64,000 bases of DNA from Rhizobium anhuiense (GTDB lineage: Bacteria; Pseudomonadota; Alphaproteobacteria; Rhizobiales; Rhizobiaceae), in contig NZ_ML133521.1 of NCBI RefSeq assembly GCF_003985145.1, positions 558,001-622,000 of the forward strand, written 5' to 3'. The notes under the pieces are model-generated. The model was not told the origin of the DNA. It did no database searches and saw only the letters and a list, made by a program, of their open reading frames with translations. The translations under genes were made by a program, and so were the position numbers. Positions 16,776-25,867 of the stretch are shown piece by piece. Within the stretch, counting starts at the first letter, position 1. Every line of letters begins with the position of its first letter.

Positions 16776-18287
16776 ATGGCACCTCCCAGACTGGCTTTCG
16801 AAGGCATCTCCAAGGTTTTCCCGGGCGTCAAGGCATTGTCCGACGTTTCGTTCAGCGTCGCCCCGGGTGAAATCCACGCGCTGCTCGGCGAGAATGGCGC
16901 AGGCAAGTCCACCCTGCTGCGCATTCTGTCCGGTGTCTTCCGTGCAACGGAAGGCGAAGTCAAAGTCGACGGCACGGTGCACCACTTCCGCAAGCCCGAC
17001 AGCGCTCGCCAGGCAGGGATCGCCATGATCCACCAGGAACTTCAGCAAGTGCCGCATCTCAGCGTTGCCCAGAACATGTTCCTCGGCCATTCCCTGACCC
17101 GTTTCGGCGGCATGATCGTCAATCGCCGTGAGCAGGAACGGCGCGCGGCCGAGGCGCTTGCGATGATCGATCCGTCCATCGATCCGGCGGTTCCCATCTC
17201 GACGTTGAAGGTCGCCCAGCGGCAGGTCGTCGAGATCGCCAGAGCGCTTCTCGACAAGGCGAAGATCATCGCCATGGATGAACCCACCTCGAGCCTGACG
17301 CCGAGCGAATTCGAGAGGCTCGCCGAGATTATCGAGCGGTTGGCAGCGAGCGGCGTCTCGATCATTTACGTATCCCACAAGATGGACGAGGTCTTCCGGG
17401 TCTGCCAGCGCGCTACGGTGATGCGCGACGGCAAGGTCGTGGGCGTCGGCATCGATCTGAAAACGACCTCACCCGACGACGTCATCGCGATGATGGTTGG
17501 CCGCGAGCTGCTGACTGAAGAGCATCATTCCCACACCACAGATACCGTGAGTGTCGAGGTCCGCAATCTTTCGACGCACCGTATCCGCGACGTCTCGTTC
17601 GACCTTCACAAGGGTGAAGTCCTCGGCGTCGCAGGGCTCGTCGGCTCGGGCCGCACCGAACTCCTGCGCGCACTTTCCGGCGCGGACAAGCTTATCTCCG
17701 GCACGGTCAACGTCGATGGAAAGGCGTTGACGCTGTCCAATCCGCGTGCGGCGATCGCTGCCGGCATCGGGCTGCTACCCGAGGAGCGCAAACGCGAAGG
17801 CATCATTCCAGGCCGGTCCGTCAGCATGAACATGGCGCTGCCCTCGATGAACCGCTTCTCGAAAGCCGGGATCATCAACCATCGGAAACTCAAGCGGACG
17901 GCGGAAGACCTGCTCAAGCGCGTCAACCTGCGACCCTTCCAGCTCGACCGGCAGATCAGACTGTTTTCCGGCGGCAACCAGCAGAAGGCGATCATCGCAC
18001 GCTGGCTGGCGGCCGGATCGCGCATCCTGCTGTTCGACGAGCCGACGCGCGGCATCGATGTCGGCGCGAAATCCGAAATCTATCACCTGATCGAAGATCT
18101 CGCTCACGAGGGACATTCGATTATCGTCGTCTCCTCCGAGCTTCCCGAGGTGATGCGGGTCTCCGACCGCGTGCTCGTCATGCGCGACGGCGCTGTTGTG
18201 GCTGAACTCGGCCACGAAGACCTCTCCGAAGAAACCATCGTTTCCCACGCCGTTGGGAAGGCCGACAACCGCCGTGGTGCGGCATGA
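16776..18287 (+). CDS. Sugar ABC transporter, tandem ATP-binding protein (RbsA-like)
   Basis: 503 residues with two ABC ATPase halves, as in RbsA/MglA/XylG. Half 1 has Walker A GENGAGKSTLLRIL and Walker B IIAMDEPTSSL. Half 2 has the degenerate P-loop GLVGSGRTELLRALSG, signature LFSGGNQQKAIIARWLA and Walker B ILLFDEPTRGID. The frame is open from 16731, but ATG at 16776 has AAAGG 9 bases upstream and begins the usual RLAFEGISKVFPGVKAL. It overlaps the permease gene by an ATGA, so translation is coupled. Confidence 0.93.
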   Translation: MAPPRLAFEGISKVFPGVKALSDVSFSVAPGEIHALLGENGAGKSTLLRILSGVFRATEGEVKVDGTVHHFRKPDSARQAGIAMIHQELQQVPHLSVAQNMFLGHSLTRFGGMIVNRREQERRAAEALAMIDPSIDPAVPISTLKVAQRQVVEIARALLDKAKIIAMDEPTSSLTPSEFERLAEIIERLAASGVSIIYVSHKMDEVFRVCQRATVMRDGKVVGVGIDLKTTSPDDVIAMMVGRELLTEEHHSHTTDTVSVEVRNLSTHRIRDVSFDLHKGEVLGVAGLVGSGRTELLRALSGADKLISGTVNVDGKALTLSNPRAAIAAGIGLLPEERKREGIIPGRSVSMNMALPSMNRFSKAGIINHRKLKRTAEDLLKRVNLRPFQLDRQIRLFSGGNQQKAIIARWLAAGSRILLFDEPTRGIDVGAKSEIYHLIEDLAHEGHSIIVVSSELPEVMRVSDRVLVMRDGAVVAELGHEDLSEETIVSHAVGKADNRRGAA

Positions 18288-19279
18288 CCTACAGGAACAT
18301 ATCCATGTCTGACACGACCCAGAATGCCGGGGCGCCCACTTCCAAACTGTTCGGATCGTTCTCGGTACGCGATGCGGGCACCCTCATTGGATTGATCGCC
18401 ATCGTCGTCATCTTCGGATTGCTGGCACCCGACTTTCTTTCGCAGAGAAACCTGCTCAACATCCTTCAGCAGTCGAGTATCAACGCCTGCCTGGCACTCG
18501 GCATGACGCTCGTCATCATCTCCGGTGGCATCGACCTCTCGGTCGGCCCGACGGCCGCGATCTCTGCCGTGATTACGGCCACGATGCTTGTCGCCGGCGT
18601 TCCCGTTCCGCTCGCCATCCTGGCCGGCCTCGCGATCGGCGCTATCTGCGGTCTCATCAACGGCGTACTCGTGGCCTATGCGGGCCTTCAGCCCTTCATC
18701 GTCACGCTCGGCACTCTCAGCACCTATCGCGCCATTGCGCTGATTTACACGGGCGGCAACCCGGTTCTCGGTGTGCCCGCGGGCTTCCGTTCGCTGTTCA
18801 ACGGCTCCCTGCTCGGCCTTCCCATTCCGGTTATCATGGTCGCCGTCGTCGCCCTGCTCGCCTGGGTGCTGCTCAAGAAGACACCGCTTGGCGAATACCT
18901 GCTCGCTGTCGGCGGCAATGAAGAAGCGGCCTATGTCGCCGGCGTACCGATCGCCATCACTAAGATCACCGCCTATGTGATTTCGGGCGTCCTCGCTGCC
19001 CTGGCCTCGATGATCCTGGTCGGCCGCTTGGGTGCCGCCGAACCGATCCTCGGCAATCTCTGGGAACTCGACGCGATCGCGGCCGCCGCAATTGGTGGGG
19101 CCTCTCTGATGGGCGGCAAGGGCAGCGTCATCGGCACGATCCTCGGTGCGATCATCCTCGGCGCAATGCGCAATGGATTGACGCTGATGAATGTCCAGGC
19201 CTTCTACCAACTTCTGGCCACTGGTCTTATTATCCTGGTCGCGATGATGATCGATCGCGTCACAAGGGGTAGAGGATGA
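18284..19279 (+). CDS. Sugar ABC transporter permease (RbsC-like)
   Basis: A 331-residue inner-membrane permease of the ribose/xylose/arabinose group with about nine or ten hydrophobic helices. Family signatures are NACLALGMTLVIISGGIDLSVG near residue 67 and the cytoplasmic coupling segment LLAVGGNEEAAYVAGVPI. ATG at 18284 overlaps the previous stop (ATGA); a second ATG at 18305 (MSDTTQN) is also possible. The stop overlaps the RpiR start by ATGA. One permease gene with a tandem ATPase implies a homodimeric channel. Confidence 0.92.
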   Translation: MTYRNISMSDTTQNAGAPTSKLFGSFSVRDAGTLIGLIAIVVIFGLLAPDFLSQRNLLNILQQSSINACLALGMTLVIISGGIDLSVGPTAAISAVITATMLVAGVPVPLAILAGLAIGAICGLINGVLVAYAGLQPFIVTLGTLSTYRAIALIYTGGNPVLGVPAGFRSLFNGSLLGLPIPVIMVAVVALLAWVLLKKTPLGEYLLAVGGNEEAAYVAGVPIAITKITAYVISGVLAALASMILVGRLGAAEPILGNLWELDAIAAAAIGGASLMGGKGSVIGTILGAIILGAMRNGLTLMNVQAFYQLLATGLIILVAMMIDRVTRGRG

Positions 19280-20148
19280 ATTCTGCAAATGATCCCAAGG
19301 CGGTAGGCCCGCGCATCCGCATGATGATGCCGCAGCTCACCCCTTTGGAGGCGCGTGTCGTGGAGACGGTGTTCGGATTGAGGGATTTTTCCGAGGACAC
19401 CGCTCTCAAGGATCTGGCGGCGGAAGCGGGAGTGTCCGAGGCCATGGTGGTCAAGATCACCAAGAAGCTCGGCTTCAGCGGCTATCGCGATTTCCGCACT
19501 GCAGTGTCGAATTACAACAGGCTTCCTACCGCTGAAATGCATCAGGAATTGTCAGCCGATGACAGTTCGAGGGAGATCATTCAGAAGGTCTTCCGGACGT
19601 CGATAAATGCGCTGGAGGAGACTCTCGCGATCCTGGACGTCGACGGTTTCGACCGCGCCGCCGATATACTCGCCAAGGCGGGGCAACGTGATTTCTACGG
19701 GGTTGGTGGTTCGGCACAGATTGCCAGGGACGTGGCTCACAAGTTCCTGAGGATCGGCGTGCGGGCCAATGTCCAGGACGATTCGCACATGATGCTGATG
19801 TCGGCGTCGCTGCTCGGAGCCGACGACATCGCGATCGGTTTCTCCCATTCCGGGAACACGACCGCTGTCATCGACGCCATCCAGCTCGCGCGGAAGTCGG
19901 GGGCGCGAACGATCGCCGTCACGAATTACGGTGGATCGCCGCTTGCGCAGATCGCCGACATCGTTCTGTGTTCCACCGCGCAAGGATCGCCTCTGATGGG
20001 CGAGAACGCCGCAGCCCGGATTGCCCAGCTCAACATCCTCGACGCGCTCTTCATGGCCGTCGCGCAGCGAAACTATCAGACGGCGGAGAAAAATCTCGAG
20101 AAGACGATGTCCGCCGTCGCATCCAAACGCAAGGACAGGCTTCCATGA
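19276..20148 (+). CDS. RpiR (MurR/RpiR) family transcriptional regulator
   Basis: 290 residues. The N-terminal RpiR helix-turn-helix spans about residues 18-80 (LTPLEARVVETVFGL, DLAAEAGVSEAMVVKITKKLGFSGYRDFR). The C-terminal SIS sugar-phosphate-sensing domain spans about 115-260 (DFYGVGGSAQIARDVAHKFLRIG, IGFSHSGNTTAVIDA). SIS domains bind phosphosugars, so the effector is probably the phosphorylated or isomerised form of the imported sugar. It overlaps both neighbours by ATGA. The perfect dyad at 14612-14643 is its likely operator. Confidence 0.92.
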   Translation: MNSANDPKAVGPRIRMMMPQLTPLEARVVETVFGLRDFSEDTALKDLAAEAGVSEAMVVKITKKLGFSGYRDFRTAVSNYNRLPTAEMHQELSADDSSREIIQKVFRTSINALEETLAILDVDGFDRAADILAKAGQRDFYGVGGSAQIARDVAHKFLRIGVRANVQDDSHMMLMSASLLGADDIAIGFSHSGNTTAVIDAIQLARKSGARTIAVTNYGGSPLAQIADIVLCSTAQGSPLMGENAAARIAQLNILDALFMAVAQRNYQTAEKNLEKTMSAVASKRKDRLP

Positions 20149-21029
20149 GTTCCGCATCACCCTCCGTCGTCGTCTTCGGCAGCCTGCACTATGACATCAT
20201 GGTGCACGGCCCGGCACGTCCTCGGAAGGGTGAAACCGTGACGGGGGATCACTGGCACCCGAAATGCGGCGGCAAGGGTGGCAATCAGGCAGTCTCGGCA
20301 GCGAAGACAGGGATACCGACGTCGATGATTGGTGCGGTCGCGGACGACGATTTCGGCCATGCCCTCACCGACAACCTGGCCCGCAGCAAGGTCGATCATC
20401 GCTTCGTCAAGAAAGTGACCGGGGTCGGTAGCGGCATGAGCGTCGCAATCTTCGACAGTGAAGGCGACTACGGCGCGGTCATCGTTTCCGGTAGCAATCT
20501 GATGTTGGGACAAGTGGATGTGGATGCAGCTTCGAAGGCGTTCGTCGACGGAGCGCTGCTGGTCCTGCAGAATGAGGTGCCTGATCACGCCAACGTCTCG
20601 GCGGCCAAGGCCATGAAGGTCGCGGGCGGAACAGTGGTTCTCAACGCCGCGCCCGCGCGACCTCTCTCGGCCGATTTGCAGCAACTGGTCGATGTCCTGG
20701 TGGTCAACGCCATCGAGGCCGAGCAGTTGGCCGAGCTTCCAGTTGTCGACACACTCGAGGGTGCCGCGAATGCCGCGAAACTGCTCGCGGCGAAATTCCC
20801 CGTCGTGGTCGTGACGGCGGGCGGCGATGGTGTCGCCTGCGCGACCCGGGAAGGTGATGCGTTCTCGATCGAGGCGATCAAGGTGGAACTGGTGAGCACC
20901 CATGGTGCCGGCGACGAATTCACCGGCGTTCTCGCCTCAGAACTCGCGCGTGGAAGTGGAATTCGTGCCGCAATCGAGGCCGCGAACCATGCGGCGGCGG
21001 TTCTGGTGAGCACGCCACGGGCAAACTGA
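20145..21029 (+). CDS. PfkB family carbohydrate kinase (ribokinase-like)
   Basis: A 294-residue sugar kinase of the PfkB/ribokinase family that phosphorylates a sugar or nucleoside with ATP. The first signature is KCGGKGGNQAVSAAKTG. The second contains the anion hole and catalytic Asp, STHGAGDEFTGVL; most members have GAGDxF followed by G or A, so the site looks intact. ATG at 20145 overlaps the regulator stop. Its place as last gene in the uptake operon fits cytoplasmic trapping of the imported sugar as a phosphate, the probable ligand of the RpiR protein. Confidence 0.9.
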   Translation: MSSASPSVVVFGSLHYDIMVHGPARPRKGETVTGDHWHPKCGGKGGNQAVSAAKTGIPTSMIGAVADDDFGHALTDNLARSKVDHRFVKKVTGVGSGMSVAIFDSEGDYGAVIVSGSNLMLGQVDVDAASKAFVDGALLVLQNEVPDHANVSAAKAMKVAGGTVVLNAAPARPLSADLQQLVDVLVVNAIEAEQLAELPVVDTLEGAANAAKLLAAKFPVVVVTAGGDGVACATREGDAFSIEAIKVELVSTHGAGDEFTGVLASELARGSGIRAAIEAANHAAAVLVSTPRAN

Positions 21030-21061
21030 AATCGTCTCGGCGAACATTGGCTTCGCGTCGG

Positions 21062-22306
21062 TCATTTCGGGGACATGCCGGATGTCGATTGGCATCGATC
21101 CACTTGTTCCGCGGGCTGATCTGCGCGCTTTCGCTCCATCCGCACGACAACGCTACCGCCATCGGCAGTCCGGCGCGCGCCAAGCGCCTTGACCGAAAAG
21201 AGCGCGTAGATGATCAGCGGAAGGCAGGCGAGATAGGATGTCCTGATGCCTGCATATTCGGCAATTAAACCGAGCAGAGGCGGCGCCAGGAAGAAGACGA
21301 CGAAGGTCATCTGGCCGAGAGCGGCGACGTTGAGATATGCCGCGCGATCGGTACGCTGGGCGGCCGCCGAGACGGCGAGGGGGTAGACCGCGCTGCAGCC
21401 GGCGCCCATCAAGGCGAAGCCCGCCAGTGCGACATAGGAATGCGGTGCGCCCCCGACGGCGCAGATGCCAATCGCCGAAAGAACAAGCAGCATCGTGGCG
21501 ACGGCGCGCGCACCAAACCGATCGACCAGCGGATCAACGAACAGGCGCGCCAGCGCCATGCAAAAGGTAAAGAGTGTCAATCCCAGTCCGCCGATGAAGG
21601 GCTCGACTGAAAACACGTCGCGCATATAGATCGCCGACCAGTCGATCCCGGCACCTTCGACGAGGAAGGCGGCGATGCCGATGACACAGAGCGGCATTAG
21701 TCCCCAGGTAGGAAGCGCTACCGGCGGCGCCTTGCCCTCGTCCTCCGTAATCCGCGCTGGCGCATTGCGCATGCCGGCGATCGCCCAGATGCCGATGACG
21801 AGGACCGCGACAAAGGTCACGGCGAGATGTAGCTGCATCGAAATACCGGCTTGGCGGACGACCGAAGAGACAAGCGCCGTGACGAAGAAGCCGAGGCTCC
21901 AGAAGCCATGGGCTCTGTTCATCACGCCGCGTCCCAGCTGCGCTTCGATGCGGTCGATCTCGACATTGAGATTGATCTCCAGCGCCCCGGCGAGCAGCCC
22001 TTCGACGAAAAGCAAACAGAACACGGCCGGCGCAGCGCCGATCCATGGCACGAGCGACAGCAGCGCAGATGTGCCGAGAACTGTAATGAACGCCGTCGTC
22101 CGCGCGCCGAGCCGGGCGATCAAGGGCGAAGACAAAGTCAACGAAATCAAGGCGCCGATCGCAGCCCCTATCAACGTCAACCCGAGCTCAGACTTATCGA
22201 CGCCAAGCGCATCCTGCAAATCCGGCATCCTCGACAGCAGCGCCCCCAGCGACACGGCGAAGAGAAAGAAGCAGACATAGATCCGCTGTTGCGGCGCAAT
22301 TTTCAT
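21062..22306 (-). CDS. Major facilitator superfamily transporter
   Basis: A 414-residue MFS permease with about twelve hydrophobic helices. The N-terminal LGALLSRMPDLQDALGVDKSELGLTLIG and the loop LIARLGARTTAF correspond to the conserved region after helix 1 and the helix 2-3 loop of the YbjJ-like MFS group. The HGFWSLGFFVTAL segment is typical of the same group. The C-terminal 35 residues are hydrophilic. It converges with the kinase gene. A frameshifted small ORF lies directly upstream, its stop overlapping this ATG. The substrate is unknown; sugar or drug efflux are both possible. Confidence 0.88.
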   Translation of the reverse strand: MKIAPQQRIYVCFFLFAVSLGALLSRMPDLQDALGVDKSELGLTLIGAAIGALISLTLSSPLIARLGARTTAFITVLGTSALLSLVPWIGAAPAVFCLLFVEGLLAGALEINLNVEIDRIEAQLGRGVMNRAHGFWSLGFFVTALVSSVVRQAGISMQLHLAVTFVAVLVIGIWAIAGMRNAPARITEDEGKAPPVALPTWGLMPLCVIGIAAFLVEGAGIDWSAIYMRDVFSVEPFIGGLGLTLFTFCMALARLFVDPLVDRFGARAVATMLLVLSAIGICAVGGAPHSYVALAGFALMGAGCSAVYPLAVSAAAQRTDRAAYLNVAALGQMTFVVFFLAPPLLGLIAEYAGIRTSYLACLPLIIYALFSVKALGARRTADGGSVVVRMERKRADQPAEQVDRCQSTSGMSPK

Positions 22307-22637
22307 GATGCAACTCCGGGGATTGACGCTTCGAAGCAGACGAGCGCTTTTAGATCTGTGATGAATACCTCACATGGCCGGAGATCAGAACTTGTTTCTG
22401 AGCGGATGCGACGGAGCACGCGGTTTGCCAGACATTCTTCGTGATCACTCGCCCGGTCGACTGCTCGATCCGGCGAAGGATATAGAAACTCGCAACTGAC
22501 CGCGGCAGGCGTGCGCCCTGGATCCAGGAGAGGAGGCTGTCGAATGTCTCGTTCCATCGGAGGACGGCGCGGTCGAGCTGCCAATAGCTGTCGCCGAACC
22601 GGCGCATATGATAGAGCATCGCCTGTCGGGAACACAT
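22303..22637 (-). pseudogene. Small ORF, apparently frameshifted, coupled to the MFS gene
   Basis: From ATG 22637 the frame reads MRRFGDSYWQLDRAVLRWNE then SLLSWIQGARLPRSVASFY, with rhizobial codon use, and becomes less protein-like before stopping at 22350. The next frame picks up a plausible continuation (DHEECLANRVLRRIRSE, then LKALVCFEASIPG) and stops at 22303-22305, overlapping the MFS ATG by ATGA. A single +1 shift near 22455 would join them into about 110 residues. I recognise no family. A sequencing error, true pseudogene or chance overlap are all possible. Confidence 0.35.
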
Positions 22638-22672
22638 TGTTGCACTGGAGATAGGAAATCGACACGAAGACC

Positions 22673-23281
22673 GTGAGCGACGCAGCCGGCCGCATTATCG
22701 ACCTCTATCGTCGCCATGCTGATGCGTGGACAGCGGCGCGCGGCACGGCACTGTTGGAGCGTGCATGGATCGACCGGTTTGCAGAGATGCTGCCACGAAT
22801 GGCGGCGGTGCTCGATATTGGTTGTGGCTCAGGTGACCCAATCGCTCGGTACCTTGCTGGCGGAGGTCATCTGATTACAGGCGTGGACAGTTCGCCAGAA
22901 ATGATCTCCATATTCCGGACCAATCTTCCCGGCGAGACAGCGCAAGTGGGGGATATGCGCTCCCTGAAACTGGATCGGAGATATGGCGGGCTGATCGCTT
23001 GGGACAGCCTGTTTCACCTTGCTCCTTCCGATCAGCGCATGATCTTCTCCATCTTCCGCGACCATGCTGAACCGGAAGCACCATTGCTGTTCACGAGTGG
23101 TCCCGCCTTCGGCGAAGTTATCGGCACGCTGGAGGGGGAACCTCTCTATCATGCCAGCCTCGATCCCGACGAATACCGCATGCTGCTCGACCGGAATGGC
23201 TTTGACGTTGTTGCCCATGTTGCGGAAGACCCAGATTGTGGCGGGCGCACGGTCTGGCTGGCGCGTCAGCGCTATGCGTAA
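22673..23281 (+). CDS. Class I SAM-dependent methyltransferase
   Basis: A 202-residue small-molecule-type methyltransferase. Motif I, VLDIGCGSGDPIARYL, binds S-adenosylmethionine. The acidic end of strand 2 follows in ITGVDSSPEMISIFR, and motif II/post-II in AQVGDMRSLKLDRRYGGLIAWDSLFHLAPSDQ. The start is GTG at 22673 with AGGAAA upstream. Similar rhizobial proteins are annotated only as methyltransferases; no substrate can be inferred. It is divergent from the MFS unit and monocistronic. Confidence 0.88.
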   Translation: MSDAAGRIIDLYRRHADAWTAARGTALLERAWIDRFAEMLPRMAAVLDIGCGSGDPIARYLAGGGHLITGVDSSPEMISIFRTNLPGETAQVGDMRSLKLDRRYGGLIAWDSLFHLAPSDQRMIFSIFRDHAEPEAPLLFTSGPAFGEVIGTLEGEPLYHASLDPDEYRMLLDRNGFDVVAHVAEDPDCGGRTVWLARQRYA

Positions 23282-23520
23282 AGCGTCGCGGAAATCCCAA
23301 GATCGCCCTGTCACTTTCTGCACCAACTGGAACAGCTGGGCGGGCCGGCAACAGATGGCCACCCGGAGCATACTCAGGCATATTCTGCGTTTTGCGAAGG
23401 CCGCCTTAATCCGGTAGAGAGCGGGGCGCCCGTCTCGATTGCCGCCGGCGCGATCAAGCTAGCCCCAGATTCGAACGACTCAAAACTGCTTGCACAGCCA
23501 CCACCTTGAAAGGCTCACGG

Positions 23521-25278
23521 ATGGTCAACCTTGTTGACGGACTGATTTTCGCAGGGTCGGCTTACGTGCACGGCAAGGCTTCGGGCAATGTTGTTGCAAG
23601 CGATCTGGAACTGAGTTTCTGGGGCGGGGTCGATCCCTGGACCGGCGAGGTGATCGATCGGCATCACCCCTTGAGCGGCCGCGGTCTCAAAGACCATATC
23701 CTCGCGATCCCGGGGGGCAGGGGGTCCTGCTCTGGTAGCGGCGTGATGTTGGAACTGCTGCTCAATGGCAATGGTCCCAAAGCGATGTTGTTCGAGCGAG
23801 AGGAGGATATCCTCACGCTCGGTGTCGTGATCGCCGAGGAGGTATTCGGTCAATCTATTCCCGTTGTAACGCTCGCGCCCGAGAATTTTCGCAAGGTGGT
23901 GAGTTCGGCATTTGTCGAGATCGACGGAAACGTTGTTGCCTGTTCCACCGACGGGCTGGCAATGGACGCCATTCCGTCGCATAGCAAAGACTCTGCCCCT
24001 CTTTTCGGTGAAGTCGCATTGTCGGAGCGGGATAGAGCTTATCTGGCTGGTGCTCACGGCAAGGCTGCACAATCGGCGATCCGCATCATCCTGCGAATGG
24101 CGAAACTGCAGGGCGCCACACAATTGATGGATGTCTCACAAGTCCACGTCGACGGCTGCATCTACACCGGACCGGGCTCGCTTTCGTTTGCCGAAAAACT
24201 GCGGGATCTGGGCGGGCGCGTTGTGGTGCCGACAACGCTCAACTCGATTTCGGTCGATCATCGACGCTGGCGCTCGCAAGGTATTGATCCCGTCCTGGGC
24301 GAGCCGGCCAGTCAGTTGGGTGACGTCTATGTCGAAATGGGTGCGCGGCCGACCTTCACCTGCGCGCCTTATCTGCTCGAGACGGCTCCCAAGATCGGCG
24401 AGCAGGTGGCCTGGGCAGAATCGAATGCCGTCATCTACGCCAACAGCGTTCTTGGTGCGCGGACAATGAAATATCCGGACTTTCTCGACATTTGCATCGC
24501 ACTAACCGGCCGCGCGCCTCTGGCAGGCCCACATATCGACAGCAATCGCAAAGCCGGGCTGCTTGTCAGTGTCGCTAATATCGAAAACATCGACGATAGC
24601 TTCTATCCGCTGCTCGGTTATCACATTGGTGCGCTGGCATCGAACCTTATCCCTGTCGTCTCCGGTCTTGATCAGGCCGGTCCAACCAATGACGATCTCA
24701 AGGCCTTCGGCGCCGCGTTTGCGACCGTTTCCAGTGCACCGATGTTTCACATCGTGGGGGTGACGCCCGAGGCAAAGACGCTGGATGCCGTTGTCCCCTC
24801 AGCCATCAGCATCCCTTCGATCGATCTTCGGCTCGAGGAACTCGCGCCGAGTTGGGAGGAACTCAACAGCGCCGACGATGAGCGCGTCGATCTCGTCTCG
24901 CTCGGCAATCCGCATTTCTCGATCAGCGAAATCGAGAGGCTCGCGTCTCTGTGCAGCGGTCGAAAGAAGCATGTGGATGTGGCGATGGTGGTTACCTGCG
25001 GACGCGCAACGTACGATAAGGCCAACGAAGCCGGGCTGATAGCGGCCCTTGAACGCTTCGGGGTGGAGTTCGTGACGGACACATGCTGGTGCATGATCAC
25101 TGATCCGATTATTCCCACCTTTGCGAAAACCATACTGACGAACTCGGGCAAATATGCCCATTACGGGCCGGGGATAACCGGTCGGCGCTTTTACTTCGGC
25201 GGCATTGCCGCATGCGTTGCGGCTGCATGTAGTGGGGTATACAGCAAGGCGGCGCCCAACTGGCTGAGGCAGGCCTAG
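23521..25278 (+). CDS. Aconitase X (AcnX) catalytic protein, small and large domains fused
   Basis: 585 residues. The N-terminal 130 or so are the small swivelling domain (DUF126), with the serine loop GGRGSCSGSGVMLELL; the rest is the large DUF521 domain (CTDGL, GAHGKAAQSAIRIILRMAKLQGA, THT-like VPTTLNSISVDHRRW, and the late DTCWCMITDPIIP cysteines). Known AcnX enzymes dehydrate cis-3-hydroxy-L-proline in bacteria or mevalonate 5-phosphate in archaea. ATG 23521 has AAAGG upstream; TTG 23506 is in frame. No proline racemase, transporter or reductase gene is adjacent, so the substrate is an inference. Confidence 0.85.
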   Translation: MVNLVDGLIFAGSAYVHGKASGNVVASDLELSFWGGVDPWTGEVIDRHHPLSGRGLKDHILAIPGGRGSCSGSGVMLELLLNGNGPKAMLFEREEDILTLGVVIAEEVFGQSIPVVTLAPENFRKVVSSAFVEIDGNVVACSTDGLAMDAIPSHSKDSAPLFGEVALSERDRAYLAGAHGKAAQSAIRIILRMAKLQGATQLMDVSQVHVDGCIYTGPGSLSFAEKLRDLGGRVVVPTTLNSISVDHRRWRSQGIDPVLGEPASQLGDVYVEMGARPTFTCAPYLLETAPKIGEQVAWAESNAVIYANSVLGARTMKYPDFLDICIALTGRAPLAGPHIDSNRKAGLLVSVANIENIDDSFYPLLGYHIGALASNLIPVVSGLDQAGPTNDDLKAFGAAFATVSSAPMFHIVGVTPEAKTLDAVVPSAISIPSIDLRLEELAPSWEELNSADDERVDLVSLGNPHFSISEIERLASLCSGRKKHVDVAMVVTCGRATYDKANEAGLIAALERFGVEFVTDTCWCMITDPIIPTFAKTILTNSGKYAHYGPGITGRRFYFGGIAACVAAACSGVYSKAAPNWLRQA

Positions 25279-25721
25279 CTGCCAGCACCAGGTGCGCAGA
25301 CTTGCGTAACGAGACGGTTGCTGCCTGGGCGGTCGGGGTATCGCCAGCGTGCGCTCGTCTAGAATCTCGATGAAGCAGATGGATCCCCGCGCCGGCTGAC
25401 ATCCGCCTTTCCGATCCTGCGTACCGATGCAGAGGAATGGCGATGAACTCCGGTGCAAGCCGGCCGATCGTCGCCTGACATTTCTAAATAACCATCGCAT
25501 ATTTCGCCCCGAACAGCCACGAACAGATTGCTCGTCTCTCAAGGCGAATTCCCGATCGAGCTCGAACCTGTTTTCGACTTGCACTCCCCGAAGCGTATTG
25601 TTGACTGGCGGTCTCGTGCCCGAGCAACCTAGGCGGTGAAGGTTGAAATACACATCCACCATTCACCGCGATCAGCCAGTTACGATTTCGGTCTTGACAC
25701 GCGGCTGGTTTAGGCTGGAGC
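25279..25721. other. Intergenic region, no gene seen
   Basis: A minus-strand ORF (24799-25662) crosses this stretch but most of it is antisense to AcnX and the rest is Arg-rich. No promoter, repeat or RNA feature stands out. It separates the AcnX gene from the end of the microprotein gene. Confidence 0.4.
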
Positions 25722-25796
25722 TCAGCGGAAGCCGAAGAAGCTCAATATAGCCAGTACGATCACAACGGCGCCTACGAGCCAGATCAGGTTGTTCAT
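25722..25796 (-). CDS. 24-residue single-helix membrane microprotein
   Basis: ATG at 25796 with AAAGGA 7 bases upstream opens a 24-codon frame ending TGA at 25722. The product begins MNNLIWLVGAVVIVL and ends in FFGFR: one uninterrupted hydrophobic helix with a charged end, matching a single-pass inner-membrane peptide. The Shine-Dalgarno site and clean amino-acid make-up argue that it is real although very short. It follows the exported repeat-protein genes on the same strand, 71 bases after the last, so may be cotranscribed and help in envelope stress. I recall similar tiny proteins in rhizobia but cannot check here. Confidence 0.6.
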   Translation of the reverse strand: MNNLIWLVGAVVIVLAILSFFGFR

Positions 25797-25867
25797 CTGA
25801 TTTTCCTTTCCCAAGTTGTTGTCATCGACCTCGATGAATGCGCCGGACGGCGCAATCTCGGCCACCA

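Noticed and set aside
18104..19288. 394-codon minus-strand ORF
   Set aside because: Antisense to the ABC permease; composition dominated by Asp, Gly, Arg and His, no domain.
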